A stretch of DNA of 64,000 nt from DB1 sp049323655 (lineage in GTDB: Bacteria > Desulfobacterota > Desulfobulbia > Desulfobulbales > SURF-16): NCBI GenBank assembly GCA_049323655.1, contig JBMONO010000043.1, positions 91,721 through 155,720 on the forward strand. The letters run 5' to 3'. The position numbers and the translations under genes were made by a program. Shown piece after piece: positions 7,498 to 16,189 of the stretch (position 1 is its first letter; each line of letters starts with the position of its first letter). The notes beneath the pieces were generated by a model. The model was given only the letters and a program-made list of their open reading frames with translations. It did not search any database and had not been told where the DNA came from.

Positions 7498-10329
7498 TCA
7501 GCTCAGCATCTGCTTCAGAAACATGCCGGTGTAGGATTGCGGTGTTTCGGCGATTGTTTCCGGGGGGCCGGTCGCAATGATCTGGCCGCCTTCGTCCCCA
7601 CCCTCAGGGCCAAGGTCGATGATATGGTCAGCGGTCTTGATCACGTCGAGATTGTGTTCAATAATAACCACGGTGTTGCCGTTGTCCACCAGGCGCGAGA
7701 GGACACCCAGCAGATTTTTGATGTCCGCCGGATGGAGACCGGTGGTTGGTTCATCGAGGATATAAAGGGTTTTCCCGGTGCTGCGCTTGCGCAGTTCCCT
7801 GGCCAGCTTAATCCGTTGAGCCTCGCCGCCTGACAAGGTGACAGAGGATTGCCCGAGGGAAAGGTAGGCAAGGCCGACGTCAGCCAGGGTCTGCAGACGG
7901 TTTTTGATGGCCGGCACATTGGCGAAGAAGGCCAGAGCTTCCTCGACGTTCATGGAGAGAATGTCGTGGATGTTTTTTCCCCGGTAGGTGATGTCGAGGG
8001 TTTCGGGATTGTACCGTTTGCCGTTGCAGGCTTCGCAGGTGACATAGATGTCCGGCAGGAAATGCATGGCGATTTTAATGACGCCATCCCCTTCACACGC
8101 CTCGCAACGACCGCCACGAATGTTGAAGCTGAAGCGACCGGCCTGATAGCCTCTGGCTCGTGATTCCGGCAAGCGGGCCAGCAACTCGCGTATCGGAGTC
8201 AGCACCCCGGTGTAGGTTGCCGGATTGGAGCGGGGGGTGCGGCCGATGGGGCTCTGGTCGATATCGATGACCGCATCGATGCGGTCAAGGCCGTCGATGG
8301 CGGCGAACAGCTCCTTGCCGCTGTGCCGTACTCTGCCAAGTCCCGCCTGGGCTCCGGTGAACAGACATTGCATGACCAGCGAACTTTTCCCCGAGCCGGA
8401 CACCCCGGTGACGCAGGTCAGAGTGCCCAAAGGGAAGCTGGCGCTGACGTTTTTGAGATTGTTGATGCTGGCTCCGGTCACGGTGATCCAGGCATTCTTG
8501 TCTGCTGGTCGGCGGCGGCGGGTGGGCAAGGGTATTTCCAGGCGGCCGGAGAGATAGCCGCCGGTCAGTGACTGTTCTGCGGCGGCGAGTCCGGCCAGCG
8601 GGCCGTTGTAGATCACCTCGCCGCCGTGGATGCCTGCACCCGGCCCCATGTCAAGGACGTGGTCGGCGGCGGCAATGGTTTCGCTGTCATGCTCGACGAC
8701 AATGACGGTATTGCCGATGTCGCGCAGGCTGGTCAGGGTCCGAATCAACCGTTCGTTGTCGCGCTGATGGAGGCCGATGCTCGGCTCGTCCAGGATATAG
8801 AGGACTCCGGCCAGGCGGGAGCCGATCTGGGAGGCAAGCCGGATGCGCTGGGCTTCGCCGCCGGAAAGGGTCCCCGCGGTCCGGTTCAGGGAAAGATAAC
8901 CGAGGCCGACATCAAGGAGAAAGGTGAGGCGATTCCCGATTTCTTTGACGATCGGGGCGGCGATGATCTCTTCCTGGGCAGAGAGGGAAAGCCTTGGCAA
9001 TGCCGCGGCAAGCTGGACGATGCTTTGACCGGTCAGTTCGTTAATCGCCCAGCCGCCGACCCGTACCGCCAGTGCGGCTGGTTTGAGACGGGCACCCAGG
9101 CAGGCCGGACAGGTCTGCTCGTTCATGAATTGGGCCAGTTCTTCGCGGGCGGTGCTGGATGTGGTTTCCAGATAGCGGCGGGAGAGTTGCGGGAGAATCC
9201 CCTCAAAGGGTTCCTCGGCGGTCAGGGCGCGGTTGCCCCGGACATAATGGAAGGGGATGGCTTCTCTGCCCGTGCCATGGAGGATCACCTGTTTTGCCCT
9301 GTCCGGCAGATCGAGAAACGGGGTGTCCAGGGAAAAATCGTAATGCCGCGCCAGTGCCTCCAGCAACTGAGTGGTGTAAGAGGCGGAGGAGCGGCTCCGC
9401 CACGGGGCAATGGCGCCCTGGCGCAGGGTGAGACCGTGATCGGGCACCACCAGGCGTGGGTCGAAAAACTGGTTCACCCCGAGCCCGCCACACGCCTCAC
9501 ACGCGCCTTTAGGATTGTTAAAGGAAAAAAGCTGCGGGGAGAGATCGAGTTGGCTGGTGCCGCAGCGGATACAGGCGGAACGCTGGCTGAAAAGCTTTTC
9601 CGTGTTCGCATCGGGAAAAACGGCGAGCAGCAGGCCGTCAGTGAGCTGCAGGGCCGTGGCAATGGATTGGGAAAGACGCTGGCGGGCATCGGCTTTGATG
9701 ATGATGCGATCAACGATCGCCTCGATGGTGTGGTGTCTGGTTTTCGACAGCTCAATTTTTTCCTCAAGCCCGCGCAGCTCCCCGTTGACCCGTACCCGGA
9801 CAAAGCCTTCCCGGCGCAATTTGTTGAGCAGTTCCGCGTGTTCGCCCTTACGCCGGTCGACCAGGGGGGCAAGGAGCAGGCATTTTGTTCCCTCCGGCAG
9901 GGTAAGCAGGCTCTCCATCATGTTCTCCAGTGATTGGGGCCGAATCTCTTCGCCGCAGTCCGGGCAGTGCTGATGGCCGACCCGGGCAAAGAGCAGGCGG
10001 AGATAGTCATAAATCTCGGTGATGGTACCGACGGTGGAGCGAGGATTGCGGCTGGTCGTACGCTGTTCGATGGAAACAGCCGGGGACAGCCCTTCCAGGG
10101 AATCGACATCCGGCTTGTCCAACTGGCCAAGGAACTGGCGGGCATAGGTGGAAAGCGATTCGACATAGCGACGCTGGCCCTCGGCGTAGAGGGTGTCAAA
10201 GGCCAGGCTCGACTTGCCGGAACCGGAAAGACCGGTAAAGACGATCAGTCGGTTGCGGGGCAGATCGACATTGATGTTTTTCAGATTGTGCATCCGGGCG
10301 CCCCGAATGCGGATATGGGTTGGTTCCAT
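7498..10329 (-). CDS. uvrA: Excinuclease ABC subunit A
   Basis: UvrA is the damage-recognition ATPase of nucleotide excision repair; it loads UvrB onto lesions. The 943 residues match the family length. Both ABC halves are visible, with Walker A motifs GLSGSGKSSLAF near the N-terminus and GVSGSGKSSLV at about residue 650. ABC signature regions (TLSGGEAQRI and VTLSGGEAQRIKL) and the Cys pairs of the zinc modules (CIRCG...CEACGG and CEACEGDG...CEACNGKRYN) are also present. A large ORF on the opposite strand (8626-9933) is a composition shadow. It is separated from rsmB by 83 bp on the same strand. Confidence 0.97.
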   Translation of the reverse strand: MEPTHIRIRGARMHNLKNINVDLPRNRLIVFTGLSGSGKSSLAFDTLYAEGQRRYVESLSTYARQFLGQLDKPDVDSLEGLSPAVSIEQRTTSRNPRSTVGTITEIYDYLRLLFARVGHQHCPDCGEEIRPQSLENMMESLLTLPEGTKCLLLAPLVDRRKGEHAELLNKLRREGFVRVRVNGELRGLEEKIELSKTRHHTIEAIVDRIIIKADARQRLSQSIATALQLTDGLLLAVFPDANTEKLFSQRSACIRCGTSQLDLSPQLFSFNNPKGACEACGGLGVNQFFDPRLVVPDHGLTLRQGAIAPWRSRSSASYTTQLLEALARHYDFSLDTPFLDLPDRAKQVILHGTGREAIPFHYVRGNRALTAEEPFEGILPQLSRRYLETTSSTAREELAQFMNEQTCPACLGARLKPAALAVRVGGWAINELTGQSIVQLAAALPRLSLSAQEEIIAAPIVKEIGNRLTFLLDVGLGYLSLNRTAGTLSGGEAQRIRLASQIGSRLAGVLYILDEPSIGLHQRDNERLIRTLTSLRDIGNTVIVVEHDSETIAAADHVLDMGPGAGIHGGEVIYNGPLAGLAAAEQSLTGGYLSGRLEIPLPTRRRRPADKNAWITVTGASINNLKNVSASFPLGTLTCVTGVSGSGKSSLVMQCLFTGAQAGLGRVRHSGKELFAAIDGLDRIDAVIDIDQSPIGRTPRSNPATYTGVLTPIRELLARLPESRARGYQAGRFSFNIRGGRCEACEGDGVIKIAMHFLPDIYVTCEACNGKRYNPETLDITYRGKNIHDILSMNVEEALAFFANVPAIKNRLQTLADVGLAYLSLGQSSVTLSGGEAQRIKLARELRKRSTGKTLYILDEPTTGLHPADIKNLLGVLSRLVDNGNTVVIIEHNLDVIKTADHIIDLGPEGGDEGGQIIATGPPETIAETPQSYTGMFLKQMLS

Positions 10330-10412
10330 ATTTTTTGAGGAGTCAGGAGGCGGTGGTCAGAAATCTGGAACTTGGACGTTACAATTCCATTCAGAAATTC
10401 TGTCTTCTGATC

Positions 10413-11768
10413 TTAGGCTTCCAATATTTTTCTTTTAAATAGTGCCGCGAAAAAGCCATCGTGGCCATTGCCGGGCAGAAGCTCGAATAAGCCGTGTTCA
10501 TTTATAAAATTTTTCAGATATTGTGCAAGCTCTTCCGTTGGTGCGGTCGAAAAATCCGGATGGAGCCGCAGAAAGGAGGTCGCCACCTCGTTGTTTTCCT
10601 CCGGCTCGCTGCTGCAGGTTGCATAAAGCAGAGTGCCGCCTGGAGCAACGAGGGAGGCGGCCGTATGAAGCAGATCAAGCTGCTCATGGTGATAGCGGTG
10701 CAGATCGTTTGGAGATCGATTCCAGCGGATATCCGGTTGGCGTCTGATGACACCAAGCCCGGAGCAGGGAGCATCAACCAGAACCGCGGCAAAGCGATCC
10801 TCGCATGAGGAGGCAAAATCGGCCAAGGTGCTGTTATGAGAGGTGATGGCCGCTGCGGGCTTCATGCGGTCGATGTTTTCTCGCAACAGGGCAAAGCGCG
10901 ATGCATTGGGCTCGATAGCTGTGATCTGTGATCCAGCGGAAACGAGCTGGGCGAGCTGGATGGTCTTGCCGCCCACCCCGGCGCAGGCATCAAGATAGTG
11001 GCCGACGGGAAAGGGGGCGAGCAGCGGGACAATGAGCTGCGCTCCCTCATCCTGCACGTTGAAAAGACCCTGGCTGTACCCCGGCACCTGGCTGATCGGC
11101 CCGCTGAAATGGGGGAGTAGAACGGCATCCGGTGCAAGTGTGCCTGCCTGGGCGACAATGCCTGCGTCACGGGCAAGGGCCAGGAAGTCATCCCGGGAAA
11201 TGCGGCGGTTGTTGATGGCGAGGGACAAAATCGGTCGGCTGTTATTGTGCAGGCAGAGGGCAATTGTTTTTTGGCGGCCGAAGCGGCCATGCCAGCGTTC
11301 AAAAAGCCAGTCAGGATGGCTGTGGGCAATGGCAGGGGCGATGTCCGGGTTGTTCCAGGGAGTGGCGGACAGGCCAGGGGTGCCGGCCAGGGTGCGCAGC
11401 AGTCCGTTGACAAACCCGACAAGCCATTTTGGCTGGCGGGCGGCATGCAGAGCCTTGATTGTTTCATTCACCGCTGCTGGTGGAGGGATTCTGTCCATAA
11501 AGACGAGTTGAAAGAGGCCAACCCGCAGGGCTTGCAGGGTCATGGGTTTCATCCTGGTCAGCGGATGGCGGGAGACACGGGCCAGGAGAAAATCGAGATA
11601 GCGCTGGTGGCGAAGAACGCCGTAAACAATGGCCATGACGAGCTGTCGATCCTGAGCGCAACAGAGACGATCGGAAACGAGCTGATCCATGATCTGATCG
11701 ACCGGATTGCCGGAATCCTGGCGACGGCAGAGAATTTTGATAGCGAGATGCCGGGGGGTGCTTTGCAT
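10413..11768 (-). CDS. rsmB: 16S rRNA (cytosine-967-C5)-methyltransferase RsmB
   Basis: RsmB methylates C967 of 16S rRNA using S-adenosylmethionine. The 451-residue product has an N-terminal NusB-like RNA-binding domain (about residues 1-145, with VYGVLRHQRYLDFLLAR). A Rossmann methyltransferase follows with the SAM motif LDACAGVGGKT. It has the two catalytic cysteines of m5C RNA methyltransferases, in DAPCSGLGVIRRQPDIRW and LLYATCSSEPEENN. The start ATG at 11768 lies just inside a repeat-rich stretch (11787-11831), so that array probably falls in its 5' leader. pgeF lies upstream on the same strand. Confidence 0.93.
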   Translation of the reverse strand: MQSTPRHLAIKILCRRQDSGNPVDQIMDQLVSDRLCCAQDRQLVMAIVYGVLRHQRYLDFLLARVSRHPLTRMKPMTLQALRVGLFQLVFMDRIPPPAAVNETIKALHAARQPKWLVGFVNGLLRTLAGTPGLSATPWNNPDIAPAIAHSHPDWLFERWHGRFGRQKTIALCLHNNSRPILSLAINNRRISRDDFLALARDAGIVAQAGTLAPDAVLLPHFSGPISQVPGYSQGLFNVQDEGAQLIVPLLAPFPVGHYLDACAGVGGKTIQLAQLVSAGSQITAIEPNASRFALLRENIDRMKPAAAITSHNSTLADFASSCEDRFAAVLVDAPCSGLGVIRRQPDIRWNRSPNDLHRYHHEQLDLLHTAASLVAPGGTLLYATCSSEPEENNEVATSFLRLHPDFSTAPTEELAQYLKNFINEHGLFELLPGNGHDGFFAALFKRKILEA

Positions 11769-11786
11769 GGTTTACTTTGTTTGACT

Positions 11787-11831
11787 GGTCTGGTTGGTCT
11801 GGTTGGTCTAATTGGTCTGATTGGTCCTGTT
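11787..11831. repeat. Five imperfect 9-bp tandem repeats (GGTCTGGTT) with an inverted partner
   Basis: Units starting at 11787, 11796, 11805, 11814 and 11823 read ggtctggtt, ggtctggtt, ggtctaatt, ggtctgatt and ggtcctgtt. The segment tctgattggt (11816-11825) is exactly complementary to accaatcaga at 11874-11883. A hairpin could therefore form in the rsmB-pgeF intergenic RNA. Confidence 0.85.
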
Positions 11832-11892
11832 GGTTTTACTGTTGAAAACGGTCTGACGAATGAGACCAACAAAACCAATCAGACAAATGGGA

Positions 11893-12630
11893 CTATTTTC
11901 TCAGCCCGATGATCGAACAAAACCTGCCGGTCTGTTTTTCCCGGCGATAGGAAAACCAGCTTGGATCGCAGACCGTGCAGCGATCCGCGCAACGGATGCT
12001 GTCCGGGCGCATCCCGCTTGCCATCAGCTGCATGCGGCTGATCTTCCAGAAGTCAAAATGAGCGTCTCGGTGCTGAAACGGGTAAAAGGCGGCCGGCAAT
12101 TCCCGTTCATAGTGGATGAATTCGGCACAGCAGGGGCCAAGAGACGGGCTGATGGCAGCGAGCAGGTCAGCTGGACGGCAGCCGAAATAACGCTGCATGG
12201 CACTGATGGTCTCGCCGATGATACCAGCGACAGAGCCGCGCCAGCCATTGTGGATGTTGGCCACCACCATTCGGCAGGGATCATGCAGCATGATGGCCTG
12301 GCAGTCGGCCTGCTGGACCATGAGGCCGATGCCGGCAATGTCGGTGAGAAAGGCATCGCAGTCCGGCACTTCCTCGTCGTTATCCGGTTTTTCGGTAATG
12401 ACATGGATCGCGCTGCCGTGGACCTGGCAACCGGAGACAAGAATGTCGGCGCCGATTGTTTCCTTGATGCGGGCGCGGTTGGCGCGTACTGACTGGGGAT
12501 CATCGCCCACTCCGAAACTGACATTGAGGGCATCGTATGGCGGCGCACTGGTTCCGCCATGGCGGGGAAAGACGCCGTGGAAAACCGATTGTTCCGGGAA
12601 AAGACCGGCAAAAAGAAAGGGGGTCGGCAT
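11893..12630 (-). CDS. pgeF: Peptidoglycan editing factor PgeF / YfiH-family (laccase-domain) protein
   Basis: YfiH/PgeF proteins carry the multicopper polyphenol oxidase laccase domain. Different members are reported to act on purine nucleosides or to remove mis-incorporated Ser from peptidoglycan precursors. The 245-residue product has the family Cys/His signature: GCQVHGSAIHVI, ADCQAIMLHDP, NIHNGWRGSVAGI and SLGPCCAEF, with the metal-binding His and Cys in place. The end includes CTVCDPSWFSYRRE, the usual C-terminal motif. No clear ribosome binding site is visible before ATG 12630. It lies upstream of rsmB on the same strand. Confidence 0.92.
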   Translation of the reverse strand: MPTPFLFAGLFPEQSVFHGVFPRHGGTSAPPYDALNVSFGVGDDPQSVRANRARIKETIGADILVSGCQVHGSAIHVITEKPDNDEEVPDCDAFLTDIAGIGLMVQQADCQAIMLHDPCRMVVANIHNGWRGSVAGIIGETISAMQRYFGCRPADLLAAISPSLGPCCAEFIHYERELPAAFYPFQHRDAHFDFWKISRMQLMASGMRPDSIRCADRCTVCDPSWFSYRREKQTGRFCSIIGLRK

Positions 12631-12667
12631 AGCACACCGTTCAGGTCAGCAGAGGTCTGCCGGAATG

Positions 12668-12720
12668 AAAAAAAAAGGGGGAACGGATCGGCATCGATAC
12701 CAGCCGAACCTCTCCCCCTT
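12668..12720 (-). terminator. Rho-independent terminator of the DUF3373 gene
   Basis: Arms AAGGGGGA...TCCCCCTT and GGATCGGC...GCCGAACC (one internal mismatch) form a long stem. Read on the minus strand it is followed by a run of nine Ts (As at 12668-12676). A weaker GGCGGCA/TGCCGCC hairpin lies closer to the stop codon, at about 12734-12757. Confidence 0.85.
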
Positions 12721-12779
12721 GCAACAAAGGAAACGGCGGCAATGCATTGCTGCCGCCGGACTGCGAAGGAAATAACGGT

Positions 12780-14390
12780 TTAGAAGTATGCCTCGAAGGT
12801 CACATAAACCTGGTCGGCATCCTCGACGGTCGGCATCATGGTGCCCCAGGCAACGGCCTCGGCGTCATCCATGTCATAGGGACGGAAATTCCAGTCGGAA
12901 CCGCCGGTGTAGTCATACTCGTAGTGCTGATAGCCGATTCGCATAAAGGTCTTGGCGAACTTGGAAATCGCCTCGCCGGTGGGAAGATCCCAGATCAGGT
13001 AGGCCTCGTAGACGTCGCCGCGGGTGGCGAGCTTGCCGCTGTAAATATCGTCGTGGCCGGGGGTCATGCCGATCCAGTACTCGGAACCGTGGTTGTACTC
13101 AAGACCCAGTTTCAGGCCGAGGTTGTCGATGTCATAACGGGCGCCGACCCAGATATTGTAACCGTTTTCGGAGTCATCGTTGACAGTGCCGGCAAACATG
13201 TCATTGAACATGCCGGTGTCGTCGTCCGGCATGGTCTTACTCCAGCCGGCGGCGATGAAATAGTTGAGGTCCTGCCATTTGTCCTCATAGACGGCAGAGG
13301 TATGGAGCAGATTGCCGACGTTCTGGCGGCCGCCCATGAAGGCATCGTAATAGGCATTGACGTTGGGATCGTCGAATTCAGGGAAGTTGAAGGCGTTAAA
13401 GACCATGAAGGACTGGAGGTAAAGAAAGCGGTTGTCCTTGTTGTAAATGTCCCAGCTTACCCCGGCAAAATCGGTATCGTCGATGTTGGAGCCATCATCA
13501 AAGAGCAGGCTGTTTTCAAAGCCGCGACCGTAACAGACGCGGACCCGACCGGGCGCATCCTGCATGCCGAAGAGATTGGCATACGCATAGCCGACGGAAA
13601 CGCCGTCAAAGGGCCAGTCCATGTAAGCGGTGGGGGTGGCCATCCGCTCATTGAGGCCCATGCGCAACTCGGAGGCAGGACCGTCTGTGGTGGGCCGACG
13701 GCCAACAGAGAACCAGAAGGGCTGGCCGCCGATGTTGTTCCAGTTGACAAAGGCGCGGTCGACCCGCAGGGTGGAGTCGGCTGGCTCGCGGGTGGAAGTG
13801 CCGTCAAAAGAAGGATAACCGAACTGGGTCAGCTCGCCGGGAATGGTGTTGGTGCCCCATGCTTTATACATGGCCAGGCGCCCTTTGAACTCGACATTTT
13901 CGGTGGCCAACACCCGCATGTTGAGGCGAAAACGGTTGGTGAAGAGGCTGGTGTTCTCCATTTCATCCGGTGCGAATACCGGAGCGATGGCGCCGCCGCT
14001 CATCATGTATTCCATGAAGTTGGTCATGGGAGCGGTTACCAGATCATTCTTGTAGTAGTCGTAGCGGGCGCGGAAATCGCCGGACAGCTGGAAGCGGGAG
14101 GCCAGGTCCCATGCCTCGCTGCGTTCGTTCAGATCGTCAAAGGCGGCGTCCTGTTTGTCCTGCATGGCCTTGAGCTGCCGTTTCAGGTCGGCGATCTCCT
14201 GCTGAGCCTTGGCGTCGGTGCCCTGGCCTTCCTGCATGGCGGCCATCTGCGCTTTGAGGTTGTTGAGTTCCCGGGTGAGCCGGTCAACCTGGGCGGCCAG
14301 GTCATCGGCGGCCTTCATGCTGCCCGCGCCGGCAACCGCCGGCAGGGCGATGAGGCTGGCAAGGGCGAGTGTTGAGATTTTTTTGAGCAT
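12780..14390 (-). CDS. DUF3373-type outer-membrane beta-barrel protein
   Basis: The 536-residue product has a clean Sec signal peptide (MLKKISTLALASLIALPAVAGA). A coiled coil follows (about residues 28-80; LAAQVDRLTRELNNLKAQMAAM), then a long segment rich in aromatic residues and Gly, ending in VYVTFEAYF with a terminal Phe. That is the pattern of a porin-like protein with an N-terminal periplasmic coiled coil. I recognise it as DUF3373-like from RFRLNMRVLATENVEFKGRLAMYKAWG. The substrate is unknown. ATG 14390 has an excellent GGAGGGAG ribosome binding site. It has its own promoter and a strong terminator, so it is probably abundant and transcribed alone. Confidence 0.85.
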   Translation of the reverse strand: MLKKISTLALASLIALPAVAGAGSMKAADDLAAQVDRLTRELNNLKAQMAAMQEGQGTDAKAQQEIADLKRQLKAMQDKQDAAFDDLNERSEAWDLASRFQLSGDFRARYDYYKNDLVTAPMTNFMEYMMSGGAIAPVFAPDEMENTSLFTNRFRLNMRVLATENVEFKGRLAMYKAWGTNTIPGELTQFGYPSFDGTSTREPADSTLRVDRAFVNWNNIGGQPFWFSVGRRPTTDGPASELRMGLNERMATPTAYMDWPFDGVSVGYAYANLFGMQDAPGRVRVCYGRGFENSLLFDDGSNIDDTDFAGVSWDIYNKDNRFLYLQSFMVFNAFNFPEFDDPNVNAYYDAFMGGRQNVGNLLHTSAVYEDKWQDLNYFIAAGWSKTMPDDDTGMFNDMFAGTVNDDSENGYNIWVGARYDIDNLGLKLGLEYNHGSEYWIGMTPGHDDIYSGKLATRGDVYEAYLIWDLPTGEAISKFAKTFMRIGYQHYEYDYTGGSDWNFRPYDMDDAEAVAWGTMMPTVEDADQVYVTFEAYF

Positions 14391-14514
14391 ATCTCCCTCC
14401 GTATAAAAATTTTTTGCAGACATGGCGTCTGCCCCCCAAAAATGCCTTTGCGGCCGGGGAGGTCCAAGACGTCTGGATTTACCGGCAGCATTCCGCATTT
14501 TAGTCTTTAATGTA

Positions 14515-14543
14515 TCTCTATCGCGACGAATGGGGAATGTCAA
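14515..14543 (-). promoter_or_regulatory. Sigma-70-type promoter for the DUF3373 gene
   Basis: On the minus strand TTGACA (14538-14543), a 17-bp spacer and TAGAGA (14515-14520). The leader of about 120 nt contains a 6-bp hairpin, GCAGAC/GTCTGC (14424-14440), followed by A- and T-rich sequence. Confidence 0.6.
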
Positions 14544-14626
14544 CAGGAAAAAAGGCAAAAACAGGGGGTCAGGAGCCGCGGCCAGCATGCAACAGGCTTT
14601 GTCTCTGTCGCCTTTACAAATTTATC

Positions 14627-14653
14627 TTGCCGGGCGCTTGGCATTGTTATAAT
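14627..14653 (+). promoter_or_regulatory. Probable promoter for glyQ
   Basis: A perfect TATAAT (14648-14653) with TTGCCG 15 bp upstream (14627-14632), 40 bp before the glyQ ATG. The spacer is short, so the -35 assignment is uncertain. No T-box is visible. Confidence 0.5.
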
Positions 14654-14695
14654 GTTACAACTTTATCGTTATTTTCATAATATGAGGAATCTTCA

Positions 14696-15541
14696 ATGTA
14701 TTTTCAGGATATTATTTTTGAATTAAGCCGCTACTGGGCAGAACAGGGCTGCGTCATCCAGCAGCCATACGATATGGAGGTCGGAGCCGGCACTTTTCAT
14801 CCGGCCACCCTGCTGCGCGCTCTGGGGCCCGAACCGTGGCGGGCCGCTTATGTGCAGCCGTCCCGCCGTCCGACTGATGGGCGTTATGGCGAAAATCCGA
14901 ATCGGCTCCAGCATTACTATCAGTTTCAGGTGGTGCTCAAGCCGTCGCCCTCCGACTCCCAGGAGCTTTATCTCAACAGCCTGAAACGTTTCAGGCTGGA
15001 TCTGCTCCAGCATGACATCCGGTTTGTCGAGGATGACTGGGAATCTCCGACTCTCGGGGCCAGCGGCCTCGGTTGGGAGGTGTGGCTTGACGGGATGGAA
15101 ATTACCCAGTTCACCTATTTTCAGCAGGCCGGCAGTCAGGAACTCCATCCGGTAACGGTGGAGATCACCTATGGCCTTGAACGGATCGCCATGTATCTGC
15201 AAGGGGTCAACAGCGTCTATGACATTGCCTGGAATAATGAGGTGAAATACGGCGACATTTTCCATCAGGCGGAGGTTGAGTTTTCCGCCTTTAATTTTGA
15301 ACACGCCAATGTGGAATTTCTGACCAACTACTTTAACTCCTGTGAGGCGGAGGCCATCCGTCTGCTGGAAAAGGGACTTTTACTGCCGGCCTATGATTAT
15401 TGCCTGAAATGCTCCCACACCTTCAACCTGCTCGACGCCCGCAAAGCGATCAGCGTGGCGGAGCGCACCCGTTATATCGGTCGTATTAGAAATATCGCTC
15501 GCCGGGTCGCTGAGTTGAAATGCGCGCCGCTGGAGGGATAA
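14696..15541 (+). CDS. glyQ: Glycyl-tRNA synthetase alpha subunit
   Basis: GlyQ is the catalytic alpha chain of the heterotetrameric bacterial glycyl-tRNA synthetase. The 281-residue protein shows the highly conserved class II start (MYFQDIIFELSRYWAEQGC, IQQPYDMEVGAGTFHPAT), the VQPSRRPTDGRYGENPNRLQHYYQFQ motif, and WEVWLDGMEITQFTYFQQ. A GAGGAAT ribosome binding site precedes the ATG. The beta-subunit gene glyS normally follows glyQ, but here glyQ is closed by a strong terminator and glyS is absent from the window, so it must lie elsewhere. Confidence 0.97.
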   Translation: MYFQDIIFELSRYWAEQGCVIQQPYDMEVGAGTFHPATLLRALGPEPWRAAYVQPSRRPTDGRYGENPNRLQHYYQFQVVLKPSPSDSQELYLNSLKRFRLDLLQHDIRFVEDDWESPTLGASGLGWEVWLDGMEITQFTYFQQAGSQELHPVTVEITYGLERIAMYLQGVNSVYDIAWNNEVKYGDIFHQAEVEFSAFNFEHANVEFLTNYFNSCEAEAIRLLEKGLLLPAYDYCLKCSHTFNLLDARKAISVAERTRYIGRIRNIARRVAELKCAPLEG

Positions 15542-15631
15542 GGTGGGCCCGCCGACGGTTCCGGTGACTGTCCGTTTTTGTTTCTTTCTGTAAAAAACAC
15601 CGTTGCCGGCAATCGGCAACTGGGATGCGCC

Positions 15632-15676
15632 AAACAAAAAGCCCTTCCGCGGATCCGCGGAAGGGCTTTTTGTTTG
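15632..15676. terminator. Bidirectional rho-independent terminator after glyQ
   Basis: A near-perfect palindrome (AAACAAAAAGCCCTTCCGCG and its complement, centred near 15653) with A5/T5 flanks. It lies between the convergent glyQ (plus) and the small membrane protein gene (minus). Confidence 0.95.
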
Positions 15677-15713
15677 GCAACCTCCAGGGGAAGCCGTATT
15701 CCGACTTCTGCTT

Positions 15714-16160
15714 TTAATGGGCGCCGCCGCCCACCAGGCCGCTGGCGGCGAGAATCAGGATGACGGCGGTGGCCAGGGCGATGAGGCCCATGGCCTTGTC
15801 GTTACGGGCGAACAGCCCCGGGACAATAGCGATATAACAGACGATCGTCACGCCGGAGAGGATAACCACCGGCAGGAAGTTGAGAAAATCGCCTTTGCCG
15901 AGCAGCTTCATCCACGCCCAGCCGGTCGGGGCATGCTCCCAGTGGAGAAAATTCTGGTTGATGGCGGCCAGATAGTCATTCACCGGCATGGACCAGTAAT
16001 TGGCGACCTGATCAACCGGCACCACCGGATCCATGATGCCGAAGACATAGAGGGCAAAGGTGACAAACATCAGTCCCAGGCCGAAGTACATGCCTTTTTC
16101 CAGGATGGATGCGTAGAAAATCTGTTCCTTGCTTGCTTCTTTCGTTACTATTTCATGCAT
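15714..16160 (-). CDS. Small three-helix membrane protein paired with a TauE/SafE exporter
   Basis: I cannot assign a function. The 148-residue protein has three hydrophobic helices (about residues 24-42 FGLGLMFVTFALYVFGIM, 90-112 FLNFLPVVILSGVTIVCYIAI, and 124-145). The N-terminus is soluble, and a Trp-rich loop (NYWSMPVNDYLAAINQNFLHW) lies between the first two helices. It is encoded 29 bp downstream of the TauE/SafE gene on the same strand, so the two probably form one operon. Three-helix DUF1634 proteins commonly accompany TauE transporters and this may be a relative, but I could not confirm that. An accessory subunit of the exporter is the simplest inference. Confidence 0.75.
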   Translation of the reverse strand: MHEIVTKEASKEQIFYASILEKGMYFGLGLMFVTFALYVFGIMDPVVPVDQVANYWSMPVNDYLAAINQNFLHWEHAPTGWAWMKLLGKGDFLNFLPVVILSGVTIVCYIAIVPGLFARNDKAMGLIALATAVILILAASGLVGGGAH

Positions 16161-16189
16161 GATTATTCCTCCTCATGTTTCGGAACGGG

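Noticed and set aside
8626..9933. 435-codon ORF opposite uvrA
   Set aside because: Entirely antisense to uvrA, no motif or ribosome binding site.
12747..14375. 542-codon ORF opposite the DUF3373 gene
   Set aside because: The minus-strand frame has a signal peptide, ribosome binding site, promoter and terminator; this one has none.
14391..14695. T-box or glycine riboswitch in the glyQ leader
   Set aside because: The 5' leader after the TATAAT box is only about 35 nt, too short for either.
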